From the NCBI GenBank assembly GCA_018806915.1, contig JAGKQI010000037.1, positions 124,001 through 188,000 on the forward strand: a DNA stretch of 64,000 bases, read 5' to 3'. Every line of letters starts with the position of its first letter. The first letter of the stretch is position 1. The notes below the pieces were generated by a model, which saw nothing but the letters and a program-made list of their open reading frames with translations, did not search any database and had not been told where the DNA came from. The stretch comes from Phytophthora colocasiae (Eukaryota > Oomycota > Peronosporomycetes > Peronosporales > Peronosporaceae). Below, piece after piece: positions 48,735 to 55,940 of this stretch. The translations under genes and the position numbers were made by a program.

Positions 48735-50324
48735 TTATGGCTGTCTATTCCTCAACCGTTGCACTGGAGTGATCGGCATCGCCTCAATCGGAGACTGGAG
48801 CTTCTCCTTGATGCTGATGAGTTCAATACGGAATACTAGAGCGGCGTTCGGAGGAATTCGAGGTGGTCGGCCCTTCACACCGTACGCCAGCGCCGGAGCA
48901 ATCGTCACTCGAGCTGTCTCGCCCACACTCATGCGCTGCAAGGCCAAGTCGAAGCCGCGGATAGTATGGCCGGCACCCACACAGAACTCGAGTGCACTGC
49001 CGCATCGTGCTCGAGTGGATTCAAACACCTCCCCAGTACGCTCGAAGCTGGCGGTATAATGCACTCTTGCGAATTGTCCTGTGACGGGGAAGTTGACGCC
49101 GTCGCCTTCAAACTCCACTTCGATCGCCAATCCTTCGATCTGCGCATTACGAGCTCGCTCGACAGTAGCTAGCTCGGCCTGGTGCTTCGCGTAGTACTCC
49201 TGGTCTTTCGCGAGCTGTCGCTGTCGCTCTTCCTCCTGAAGTCTTCGACGTTCGCGCTTCAGTTGAAGTCTCTTTCGCTCGGCGACAAGGTCCGAATTGA
49301 GCCACTCGAAGACCTTCTGGCGTGAAGCTTGCACGACTTCGTCCAGTCCGTTGAGCAGGCCCTGAGCGATACCGAGGTCCAGAAGCGCCGCGAAGGCGGT
49401 CTTAGGACCGTCGTTCCTGGACATATTCGCCACGATCTGCAGGAACTCGTTGAAGCCGATTGATCCACTCCCATCCACGTCGACCTCCCGCATCATGGCT
49501 GGCAAGTCGAACTCTTCCGCGCGACGCCCCAATTTCTTCACTAGCTGCTGCAGTTCGTTCTCGTCGATGGATCCGCTGCCGTCCAAGTCTAACACCATGA
49601 ACTGCTGTTTGAGTTTCGTAAGCTCCTTGGGGCCGAAGAGCAGCGCAAGTGACAGCGACGCCGAGTACTGGTTCTTGTCCTGCTGTTTGCGTAGGAGCTG
49701 GAGAAATTCATCGAAATCCACTTCGCCATTCCCATCCGTGTCCACTGCTTTGATGAGTTCTCGCACGTTGTTCAGCGTGAGCTGCTCGCCCAGGTTCGTG
49801 AACAGTTTGTGCAGCTCAGAGGCGTTGATGGATCCACTTGAGTCCGTGTCGTAATTGGCGAATTGCTCCCGTGCAAGATCCACGTCCTGTATCGAGAATC
49901 CCAACAGCGTTTCTTCTTCTTTGTCTTCCTCTGCTTCAGCCTCTTCACTCTCTTCATTATCTGTTTTGCTGTCGTCCTTGTCCAGTTCCTCGACTTCCGA
50001 GGAGCCAGTGCCTTCTGCTTCCGATGCTACCTCTTTCGCAGCGTAGACGGCCGTCAACTCGATGTCATCGCCTTCACGCAACGCACGAGGCTTCTCCCAC
50101 GTTGTCTCGCCTGTGCGTTTGTCCAGGTAGTAATACAATCCCGAGTCGGCGTCGTAAAACTTCTCGAACACGGACGACAGCATCTGACGCAGCCTCAAGC
50201 GAGCCTTCCGACAGCGAAACATCCGCTGCAAACAGGCCGCTGCCTCCTGTTCCCGGGCCTCCCGCACCTCGTCCAATTTGCCTCCTTCGTTGTGCTCGAC
50301 TGCAGTCTCACTCGCTCCATCCAT
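48735..50324 (-). CDS. FKBP-type prolyl isomerase fused to IQ, WW and four EF-hands
   Basis: An intact single exon of 529 residues. From the N-terminus: an IQ-like calmodulin-binding helix (about 27-46, ACLQRMFRCRKARLRLRQ), a WW-like domain (52-80, YYYLDKRTGETTWEKP, first Trp replaced by Phe), an acidic linker (100-140), four canonical EF-hand loops starting at 159 (DTDSSGSINASE), 195 (DTDGNGEVDFDE), 246 (DLDGSGSIDENE) and 282 (DVDGSGSIGFNE), a charged coiled coil (335-395), and an FKBP domain (405-505) with VHYTASF, VFEST, LEFCVG, GHTIRGF, LAYG and LVFRIEL. Most of the substrate-pocket residues of FKBP12 have counterparts; Asp37 is Glu and Trp59 is Phe. A calcium-controlled peptidyl-prolyl isomerase or scaffold in the cytosol is inferred. 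Confidence 0.9.
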   Translation of the reverse strand: MDGASETAVEHNEGGKLDEVREAREQEAAACLQRMFRCRKARLRLRQMLSSVFEKFYDADSGLYYYLDKRTGETTWEKPRALREGDDIELTAVYAAKEVASEAEGTGSSEVEELDKDDSKTDNEESEEAEAEEDKEEETLLGFSIQDVDLAREQFANYDTDSSGSINASELHKLFTNLGEQLTLNNVRELIKAVDTDGNGEVDFDEFLQLLRKQQDKNQYSASLSLALLFGPKELTKLKQQFMVLDLDGSGSIDENELQQLVKKLGRRAEEFDLPAMMREVDVDGSGSIGFNEFLQIVANMSRNDGPKTAFAALLDLGIAQGLLNGLDEVVQASRQKVFEWLNSDLVAERKRLQLKRERRRLQEEERQRQLAKDQEYYAKHQAELATVERARNAQIEGLAIEVEFEGDGVNFPVTGQFARVHYTASFERTGEVFESTRARCGSALEFCVGAGHTIRGFDLALQRMSVGETARVTIAPALAYGVKGRPPRIPPNAALVFRIELISIKEKLQSPIEAMPITPVQRLRNRQP

Positions 50325-50675
50325 AGCGTCTACAGATAACTACCGGGCGTCGCTTCACTGGACTTGAGCTCTACAAAGGGAACAACATGTTAGCTAACAA
50401 GCCCCGTCAATGACTCTTTTGGTACTCGGACATTTTCGGCATGGAATCGGTCGTGTATTCCTCGCCTCACTGGGTATTTACAGCTCGTCCGGATCAGCCG
50501 CTGTACTGCTCCTCCTTCCTGCTCGAAATCTATAGCAGCGTCTCCTTTCCGTGGACGGCTGGCCTGAAAATGCATTCCTTCTTTGTCAGATTGCGCAAGT
50601 TCCTTCCGCAGCGCCACGGTGCGTGACGCTTTTTCCTAACTAAGACTGGCGCAAAGCGTCACGCAATAATTACTT
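50325..50675. other. Intergenic region between the FKBP fusion and eRF1
   Basis: It holds the promoter of the leftward FKBP gene and the 3' end of eRF1. The only structure seen is the hairpin at 50620-50665. Confidence 0.5.
50620..50665 (-). repeat. Hairpin 10 nt after the eRF1 stop codon
   Basis: TGCGTGACGCTTT (50620-50632) and its exact complement AAAGCGTCACGCA (50653-50665) flank a 20-nt loop. On the minus strand it lies just past the eRF1 stop, in the 3' UTR. The stop context is TAG AAG TAA, so a second in-frame stop follows after one codon. Confidence 0.6.
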
Positions 50676-52059
50676 CTACATGAACGCGTCCTCGTCAAAG
50701 TCAGAGTCGTCGTCGTCGAAATCGTCGTAGTCCATCTCCATGAAGTCCACCTTCCACCGGAGAATGCCGCCGATGCCACCGAAACCCTGGCAGAACTGCG
50801 ATCCCTCCTGCGAACGCGCCGTCACGAACTCCAGCGTCGTACCGAACTGCTTGTAGTTGTTGGCGAACCATTCGACCAGGGGCACGCGCTCCACCGTCTC
50901 CAGTTTGGCGCCCGTCTCCGAGTCGAGGAAGTTCGATTCCACGCTCTCCTCCGACGGCGACAGGATCTTCCACGACTCGGCGGCTGTCGACTCGTTACGG
51001 AGCACGTAGCGGTGGTGCGGCAGGTCCTCCCACAGAATGAGCGTCTCGACAGCGCCCAAGTCCAGAGCCTTCATGGTGTCGTTCACACCGAAGCAGTACT
51101 TGCCCGAGTCCTGAGCAATCTCCTCCATGTAGCTGCAAATGAGTTTCTTCTCCTGCACGAACTTGACGTTGGTCAGAGTCTCAGCCGCCAGTTCAATGGC
51201 CTGGTTGAACCCGTTCTCTCCACCGTAGGAAACATCCACCACCTTGACCACAATGGCAGCGAGACGCTTGTCGAACAGGTCGGAACCGTTCAGTTCGTTC
51301 TTAAAGTCAGCGGAACCAGCTAGTACCAAGTTCGAGATGTTGGGCTGGTCGTTGGTGATGAACATCTGCGTGGCCGTTTCCGCCACCTTGCGCACGTAAT
51401 TGTGGCGCTTCTCAAGACGCAGACGCGCGAAACGCAGCGCGGACTGACCACCACGACCGTGCTTCTTGGGTAGGTCCACCGAAAACTTGTGTAGAATCTC
51501 CCTGTTGCTGCCGGACACAGCTCCGTACAGAGCTCCGTTACCGTCCATGACGATGAAGCCGAAGCGGTCGTTGTCCTGCAGCAGTTCGCCCAACGCCTCC
51601 GTGTGGAACTTGTTGTCACACATGTACAGCGACGTGTTGATGGGGCGGAAAGGCTCGAAGTCAATGTTCACGCGCTTCTCCTTGCCTTCGTCCGTGATGA
51701 TCGTGCCGCAGTAGATGATGAGGCCGTTGGGCGGGCACTTGTTGTACAGCTTCAGACGCTGTTGCGTGGACGTGATGGCGCCCAGCACGGACAGGCGGTT
51801 GACACGCGACTTGATGTTGGAGGCTGTACCCATTTCATCTGCCAGCATCTTGGCCACTAGAGGGATCTGCTGCTTGGGAGGGATGATCAACGAGATCATA
51901 CTGGTACCATTACTATTGAGAGGGAATATATTGTTAGTCATGAGAAATAAGAAATATATAACAAGAAAGAGGGATATTTTACCCGCGAGCGGCTTGGAGG
52001 GACTTGATGAGCTTCTTCACCTTGAAGAGCTCCACCTGATCGTCAGCAAGGTCGGCCAT
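50676..52059 (-). CDS. eRF1, eukaryotic peptide chain release factor 1
   Basis: eRF1 recognises all three stop codons in the ribosomal A site and triggers peptide release with eRF3. Exon 1 (51983-52059) codes [20 protein letters not shown] and ends in phase 2. A 70-bp GT-AG intron (51913-51982) joins it to exon 2 (50676-51912), giving 437 residues, the same length as the human protein. Stop-codon recognition motifs NIKS (58-61) and YMCDNKF (122-128) and the catalytic GGQ (180-182 in [15 protein letters not shown]) are intact. The C-terminal eRF3-binding domain and the acidic tail ([13 protein letters not shown]) are present. The standard NIKS and YxCxxxF motifs fit a standard genetic code. 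Confidence 0.97.
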
Positions 52060-52403
52060 TGTTAAAGCGTAGAGATGGAGGAAAGGAGAGGGGAGGGGGG
52101 GGGAATACGCGAAGAGCAAAGAGCTCCTGGGACTTGCTGCTTCTTGGCTTCTGCTGGTTGGGAGGGACGAACGTTTTCGTACGTAACCGAATTTTAAGCG
52201 CTGTCCAATCAGCAATAGCTGAGAGGAATTTACGAAAATAGACACGAGGCCATTTTTTTGGGTATGATGCCCATTTTATTTACATTTATAGCCATAGCTT
52301 ATTTTAATTACATTTATAGCCGGTGATGACGTAGACAATCACTCGGATTTCATCCAATCAGAAATAAGCTTATTTTATATTAAGCTTTCAGCTTAAGTAA
52401 AAT

Positions 52404-52665
52404 TAAGCAGATTCGTAATCGCTTAAATTTAATTAAGCAGATTCGTAATCGCTGCGATTTTCAGCCAATCAGACGCGTAAGATTCCGCTTGGCGCTGATT
52501 GGCTCACGGAAACCTTCATAGATATCACCCTAGACCCGTTTCCTTGCACTTATATCGCGGAGGTGCGCCTGCTACAACCGCTTCTCCGCTAGGAACGCTG
52601 TGCAGGTATGTTCATGAAGATGCCTTCTAATTGTATGCCAAGTTTAGCCGCTCATTTCGCAGTAT
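52404..52665 (+). repeat. Dispersed repeat, copy C
   Basis: The 21-bp block taagcagattcgtaatcgct occurs twice in tandem (52404-52426, 52431-52452). It is followed by gcgattttcagccaatcag, gcgctgattggct and gaagatgccttctaattg. The same blocks occur inverted at 26766-27103 and partly at 45090-45290. The 3' end holds gctcatttcgcagtatt, close to an oomycete initiator. Confidence 0.6.
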
Positions 52666-53072
52666 TGACCGCGCTGTGGGCTGGCGGAGATCTACATTGA
52701 CCGTGATACTCTAAGTTCCGATAGGTTTGATGCATCCCTATAGTATCAAGTCAAAGAGGTTCCTAGCCGAGTCCGTACAACGGCAGCATTAGGCGTACGA
52801 ACAGAATACTCCAGACCCGCCCACGGACTCGCTCATGGCGCAGAGTTGAAGTGAAGCCGTGCTGGACGCAGTCGAACGTATCGTTATGAATGGAAAACGT
52901 TAGTTTTATCAACATTTATTCTGAGCTGTTCGTTCAGTTCACGTTAGGGAAAACAGGAAGCCCTTAGGACAGGTAGTTGTTAAGTCGGGCTCGACGGCGA
53001 GGGGGGCCAGGGTCATTTGGTCCTTCGGCCGGACCCCGAACTTCCGGTTGCATCGGTGCAGCGGGAGTCTCA
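52666..53072. other. 3' flank of the GIY-YIG-like gene
   Basis: No separate gene. Minus-strand text after the stop at 53073 remains open in another frame to about 52964, ending RRRARLNNYLS, so the true C-terminus may lie there if the proline-rich repeat contains an indel. A polyadenylation-like aataaa lies near 52915 on the minus strand. Confidence 0.45.
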
Positions 53073-54152
53073 TCAACACCCCAACCCGGAGTATTGAGGG
53101 CGAAAAGTTCTGGGATAAAAGGTAGGGCATGATCGGGTAGGTTGCACTTCAGGCTCACGTAGTTCGGGTAATTCAGGTTCGGGAGGTTCAGGTTCGTGTA
53201 ATGCAGGTTCGGGAAATTCAGGTTCGGGTAGTTCAGGTTCGGGTAGTTCAGGTTCAGGTTCCGAATCACCGTGCTTAGGATAAACCAGTCGAAGCTGGCA
53301 CAACACTTCATGCATTAAAGGGAGAGACCCCTCACAAAATGAAAAGGTCTCCAAGGACCTGCCCTGGTTCTCGTTCACGATGGGCATTGCAAATCCCAAC
53401 TCGGTCAACTTGGCCTTGAGAAGAGTTTCGGCTTCCGTCAAATCTTCAGGGTCGACTTCTAACCCGAAAAGGAAGTCGACATCACCGCCCAAAGCACTTA
53501 GCATTGACGTGGAGGAGGCATGGGTCGTATATCGGTTGACCATATTCTCGGACTTTCCAATTTTCATGACGAAGAGCGGTCCGTCATACGCATCGTTATT
53601 AAACGAGTACGTAGACCCACAATGAAGCGCGTAGATCCCAGTTTTGGCGTCCTCTGGGGTCTTGTACAGCAACCCAGGATCTTGAGGGCCGTTATAGACT
53701 ATGTAGTCCATTGGTTCGCCGTTCGCTGAAAGCCCTGGGAAGAATACGTTCAAGTACCATTTGTACATCACATTCAAGAGTCCCTCAAACGTGTGCTCAT
53801 CGCGAAGAGCGTGCTCAAGTCTGAGAAAGACCTTCTCACTCGGATGGATTTCTCTTTCACGAACAGGATTTGACGACAAGGATCGTGAACCGGATCTGTC
53901 AATGGTGAGACGTTCCCAGCGAAATGCTCTCTCCAGGTTTTCGCAAAGTCCACGTGGGTTTTTCGTTATCCCCTTCAACAGGTCATCCCAAGCGATGAAC
54001 GGGGCTCCATCCACGTATTCGATTTCGGGGAAGAACAGCGTGAAGTGTCGTAGAACTTTGTGCGCGACCCGCTTGGTGTCTTGAGGACGAGTGGACCATG
54101 CAACGAATTTTTTGCGGCGGTGTTGTCGCCCAGTGTTTCTGCGTCTTGCCAT
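53073..54152 (-). CDS. GIY-YIG superfamily-like (T5orf172/MUG113 type) protein
   Basis: From ATG 54152 the single exon codes 359 residues with a very basic start (MARRRNTGRQHRRKKF). Residues 172-245 have GIY (172-174), KIGKS (197-201), Arg207 and a Glu pair in LTEAETLL (240-242). That order fits the GIY-YIG fold as found in T5orf172/MUG113 proteins, which have a K-[IL]-G version of the second motif. A 25-residue gap between GIY and KIG is longer than usual. The C-terminus holds EPELP repeats coded by a 15-bp minisatellite. The frame is open further upstream, but ATG 54152 follows an initiator-like element. A truncated relative lies at 26357-26680. Nuclease activity is inferred; a mobile-element origin is possible. 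Confidence 0.6.
   Translation of the reverse strand: MARRRNTGRQHRRKKFVAWSTRPQDTKRVAHKVLRHFTLFFPEIEYVDGAPFIAWDDLLKGITKNPRGLCENLERAFRWERLTIDRSGSRSLSSNPVREREIHPSEKVFLRLEHALRDEHTFEGLLNVMYKWYLNVFFPGLSANGEPMDYIVYNGPQDPGLLYKTPEDAKTGIYALHCGSTYSFNNDAYDGPLFVMKIGKSENMVNRYTTHASSTSMLSALGGDVDFLFGLEVDPEDLTEAETLLKAKLTELGFAMPIVNENQGRSLETFSFCEGSLPLMHEVLCQLRLVYPKHGDSEPEPELPEPELPEPEFPEPALHEPEPPEPELPELREPEVQPTRSCPTFYPRTFRPQYSGLGC
53150..53260 (-). repeat. 15-bp minisatellite coding EPELP pentapeptides
   Basis: About seven imperfect copies of ttcaggttcgggtag run within the C-terminal coding region of the GIY-YIG-like gene. They are absent from the truncated copy at 26357-26680. Confidence 0.8.
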
Positions 54153-54161
54153 CTTCAGAGT

Positions 54162-54176
54162 TAAAGTGAAAATGAA
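54162..54176 (-). promoter_or_regulatory. Initiator-like element of the GIY-YIG-like gene
   Basis: On the minus strand TTCATTTTCACTTTA resembles the oomycete initiator with one base deleted and one mismatch. It lies 10 bp before ATG 54152. A ttataat sequence lies about 50 bp further upstream. Confidence 0.35.
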
Positions 54177-54230
54177 ATCCTGCTCGGTACTTGAATTACA
54201 TCTTTTGCCACTTTGTACAATTATAAAAAA

Positions 54231-54332
54231 GAACGAAGTGGCAGTTCTAAAGAGAAGTTGTACGAAGAACGTGTTCTTAGAACGTGTTCTTAACACTTCG
54301 TACAACTTCTCTTTAGAACTGCCACTTCGTTC
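54231..54332. repeat. 102-bp foldback with perfect 37-bp arms
   Basis: The arms 54231-54267 and 54296-54332 are exact complements (one end gaacgaagtggcagttc). Similarity extends several bases further out with one mismatch. The 28-bp centre holds gaacgtgttctta twice in tandem. It lies just upstream of the GIY-YIG-like promoter and may be a foldback transposon. Confidence 0.75.
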
Positions 54333-54336
54333 TCTT

Positions 54337-54359
54337 TTATAGATTATTGCAGTGAACCT
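54337..54359 (+). repeat. Dispersed motif copy 2 (short)
   Basis: Reads ttatagattattgcagtgaa then cct. Related to 55678-55709 and the complement of 26677-26709. Confidence 0.5.
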
Positions 54360-55506
54360 GGAGTACGGGACTGGCTGTAGCCCAATTGCGGCCAGACGCC
54401 ACTGTGATCTTCACGGATCATGATCCTGGTGTTCTTAAGGTTATTGAGCACAATGCTGGTCAGCAGGAACGACCACAAGCCACGTGCCTTACGCAGAGTT
54501 TGCGTTGGGGACCAGACGGAGCGAAGGAGATTGAAGCATTGGAGAAACTCCAGGCCGGACCGGAAGGAGCTAACGGTGCTACTGAGTTGATTGTCGGCTC
54601 GGAAGGGGATTAATTCCGAGTACCAGTGGCCGGATCCCGAGTACACCAACCGACTTTGAGAGGTTTTGCTAAACGAATTGAGGTCAGTTCGTACCGGTAC
54701 TTTTGCGGTTTTACTAGCTCACAACAACTCGAGAACAAGCCAAGCGCGGCGGAGCACGCGGGCTTAGCAACGCTGCCGATGGATCAAGCGAAGGCGAAGC
54801 CGGAGCGGGCTTAAGATCTGCACTCGCGAGCGTAGCGAGCTGCACAAAGGTGGCTGGGATCGCGCGGGCTGTGTGGCTGAGCAGTAAAGGACAGCAGAGA
54901 GAGGACAAGCGCGGTGGAGAACGCCTGGCTGGTGGTTTAATGCTCCGTGTGCGAAGCACTGGACCGCAACAGCGCTGTCGACAGATCAAGCGAAGGCGAA
55001 GCCGGAGCGGGCTTAGGCTGGCGGTTTAACGCTCCGTGTGCGGAGCACGCGAATAAACCCAGTATTACGGACAATAAATGAGTTAAATTAATGAATGCTT
55101 CGTTATGGCTGAGCGGCATTCTGCCAGGTTTCCCTGGTACTTTTTTCCCGCCAATTTTTTGTACTCCGAATTCTGCCATCGTACTTGGAATTCTACCGAT
55201 GTGAACTCGGGTTTCGGCCGGCGCTGGCGGTATGTGTACTCGATTTCCGGCTTCCAGTACTCGGGATTAGTCCGCACCCTCATTTATGCCCGTGAGGTGG
55301 TGCCTCTACTCTTCTGGACAGTGGACAGGTTGCTGTCGTCCGGTGGTGTGTTCCTCATGTGCTCAAGCTTCTGCTACGATGAAGAAACAGAGAGGGAGAT
55401 CGACGTGCAGAGCGCCAAGTATGGGCTCAACAGGGAGATCATCGAGTGCTCGCTGAACGAAGCAGGAACCCGGATCCAGAGCTTTAAGCGGACAGCGACC
55501 AGGTAG
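54344..55506 (+). pseudogene. Lysine methyltransferase-like (Methyltransf_16) pseudogene split by a transposon
   Basis: The left part reads LEYGTGC, then after a frameshift LAVAQLRPDATVIFTDHDPG, VLKVIEHNA, LRWG and ELIVGS. The right part from about 55274 reads TLIYAREVVPLLFWTVDRLL, SSGGVFLMCSSFCYDEETER and the family-like end LNEAGTRIQSFKR. Together they form the second half of the SAM-binding fold and C-terminus of a METTL21-like enzyme. A 667-bp insertion (54607-55273) separates ELIVGS from LIYARE, which would normally be joined as a short strand. The 5' half of the gene is missing, so this is a truncated, interrupted pseudogene. Confidence 0.75.
54607..55273. mobile_element. 667-bp TIR element inserted in the methyltransferase pseudogene
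   Basis: The left end GGATTAATTCCGAGTAC and the complement of the right end GGACTAATCCCGAGTAC match at 15 of 17 bases. Similarity continues for about 20 more bases. Further CGAGTAC or GTACTCG copies lie inside both ends, like subterminal repeats. The interior has two copies of caagcgaaggcgaagccgga (near 54785 and 54985), so part of it is duplicated. No transposase is coded. A target-site duplication could not be fixed. Confidence 0.6.
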
Positions 55507-55940
55507 ACAGAAACTTGGTCTCTATTGTCTCTAAAGCCAAGCGACACATCTCCAAGCGATGCTCGAACGGAGCGAGCTGTCTCTTGCTCGAGTAAATGTG
55601 CTAGTACACTGGTAACAACCAAATCTCGTCGTACATGGGCAGTTTTTGGTTTAGAGCTCCTGGACAACTGTTAAACTTTATTATAGAAAATTGCAGTGAA
55701 CCTCTCTACTTCCGGTCTGGTCGCCGGCTGCTTCGCTTCGCTTCGATGCCTTCACCTCGCTTCGATGCCTTCCTCATACTTCAATGGAGACTTCGACGTT
55801 AACACAGCAGCGTAAGGATTAGGTGCTGGAGTGGATAAGGCGTCCGATGCCTCTGGACGCGAACGGGAGTGTAGTTCGTCCAGACGTCGATCTCGATGAG
55901 GGAGTAGCTGGTGGCGTGAAATGCAGCGCCTCGGAAATGC
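55507..55940. other. Intergenic region between the methyltransferase pseudogene and the CNX1-like gene
   Basis: No gene recognised. It contains dispersed motif copy 3 at 55678-55709 and a short cttcg-rich tract near 55730-55770. Confidence 0.5.
55678..55709 (+). repeat. Dispersed motif copy 3
   Basis: Reads tttattatagaaaattgcag then tgaacctctctac. Nearly identical to the complement of 26677-26709, including about 10 bases upstream (acaactgt). Confidence 0.6.

Noticed and set aside
49450..50339. Several plus-strand frames opposite the FKBP fusion
   Set aside because: Antisense to a gene with clear domains. Ser-rich runs come from the complement of acidic codons.
50676..50690. Programmed readthrough of the eRF1 stop
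   Set aside because: A second in-frame stop follows after one codon (TAG AAG TAA), so readthrough would add only two residues.
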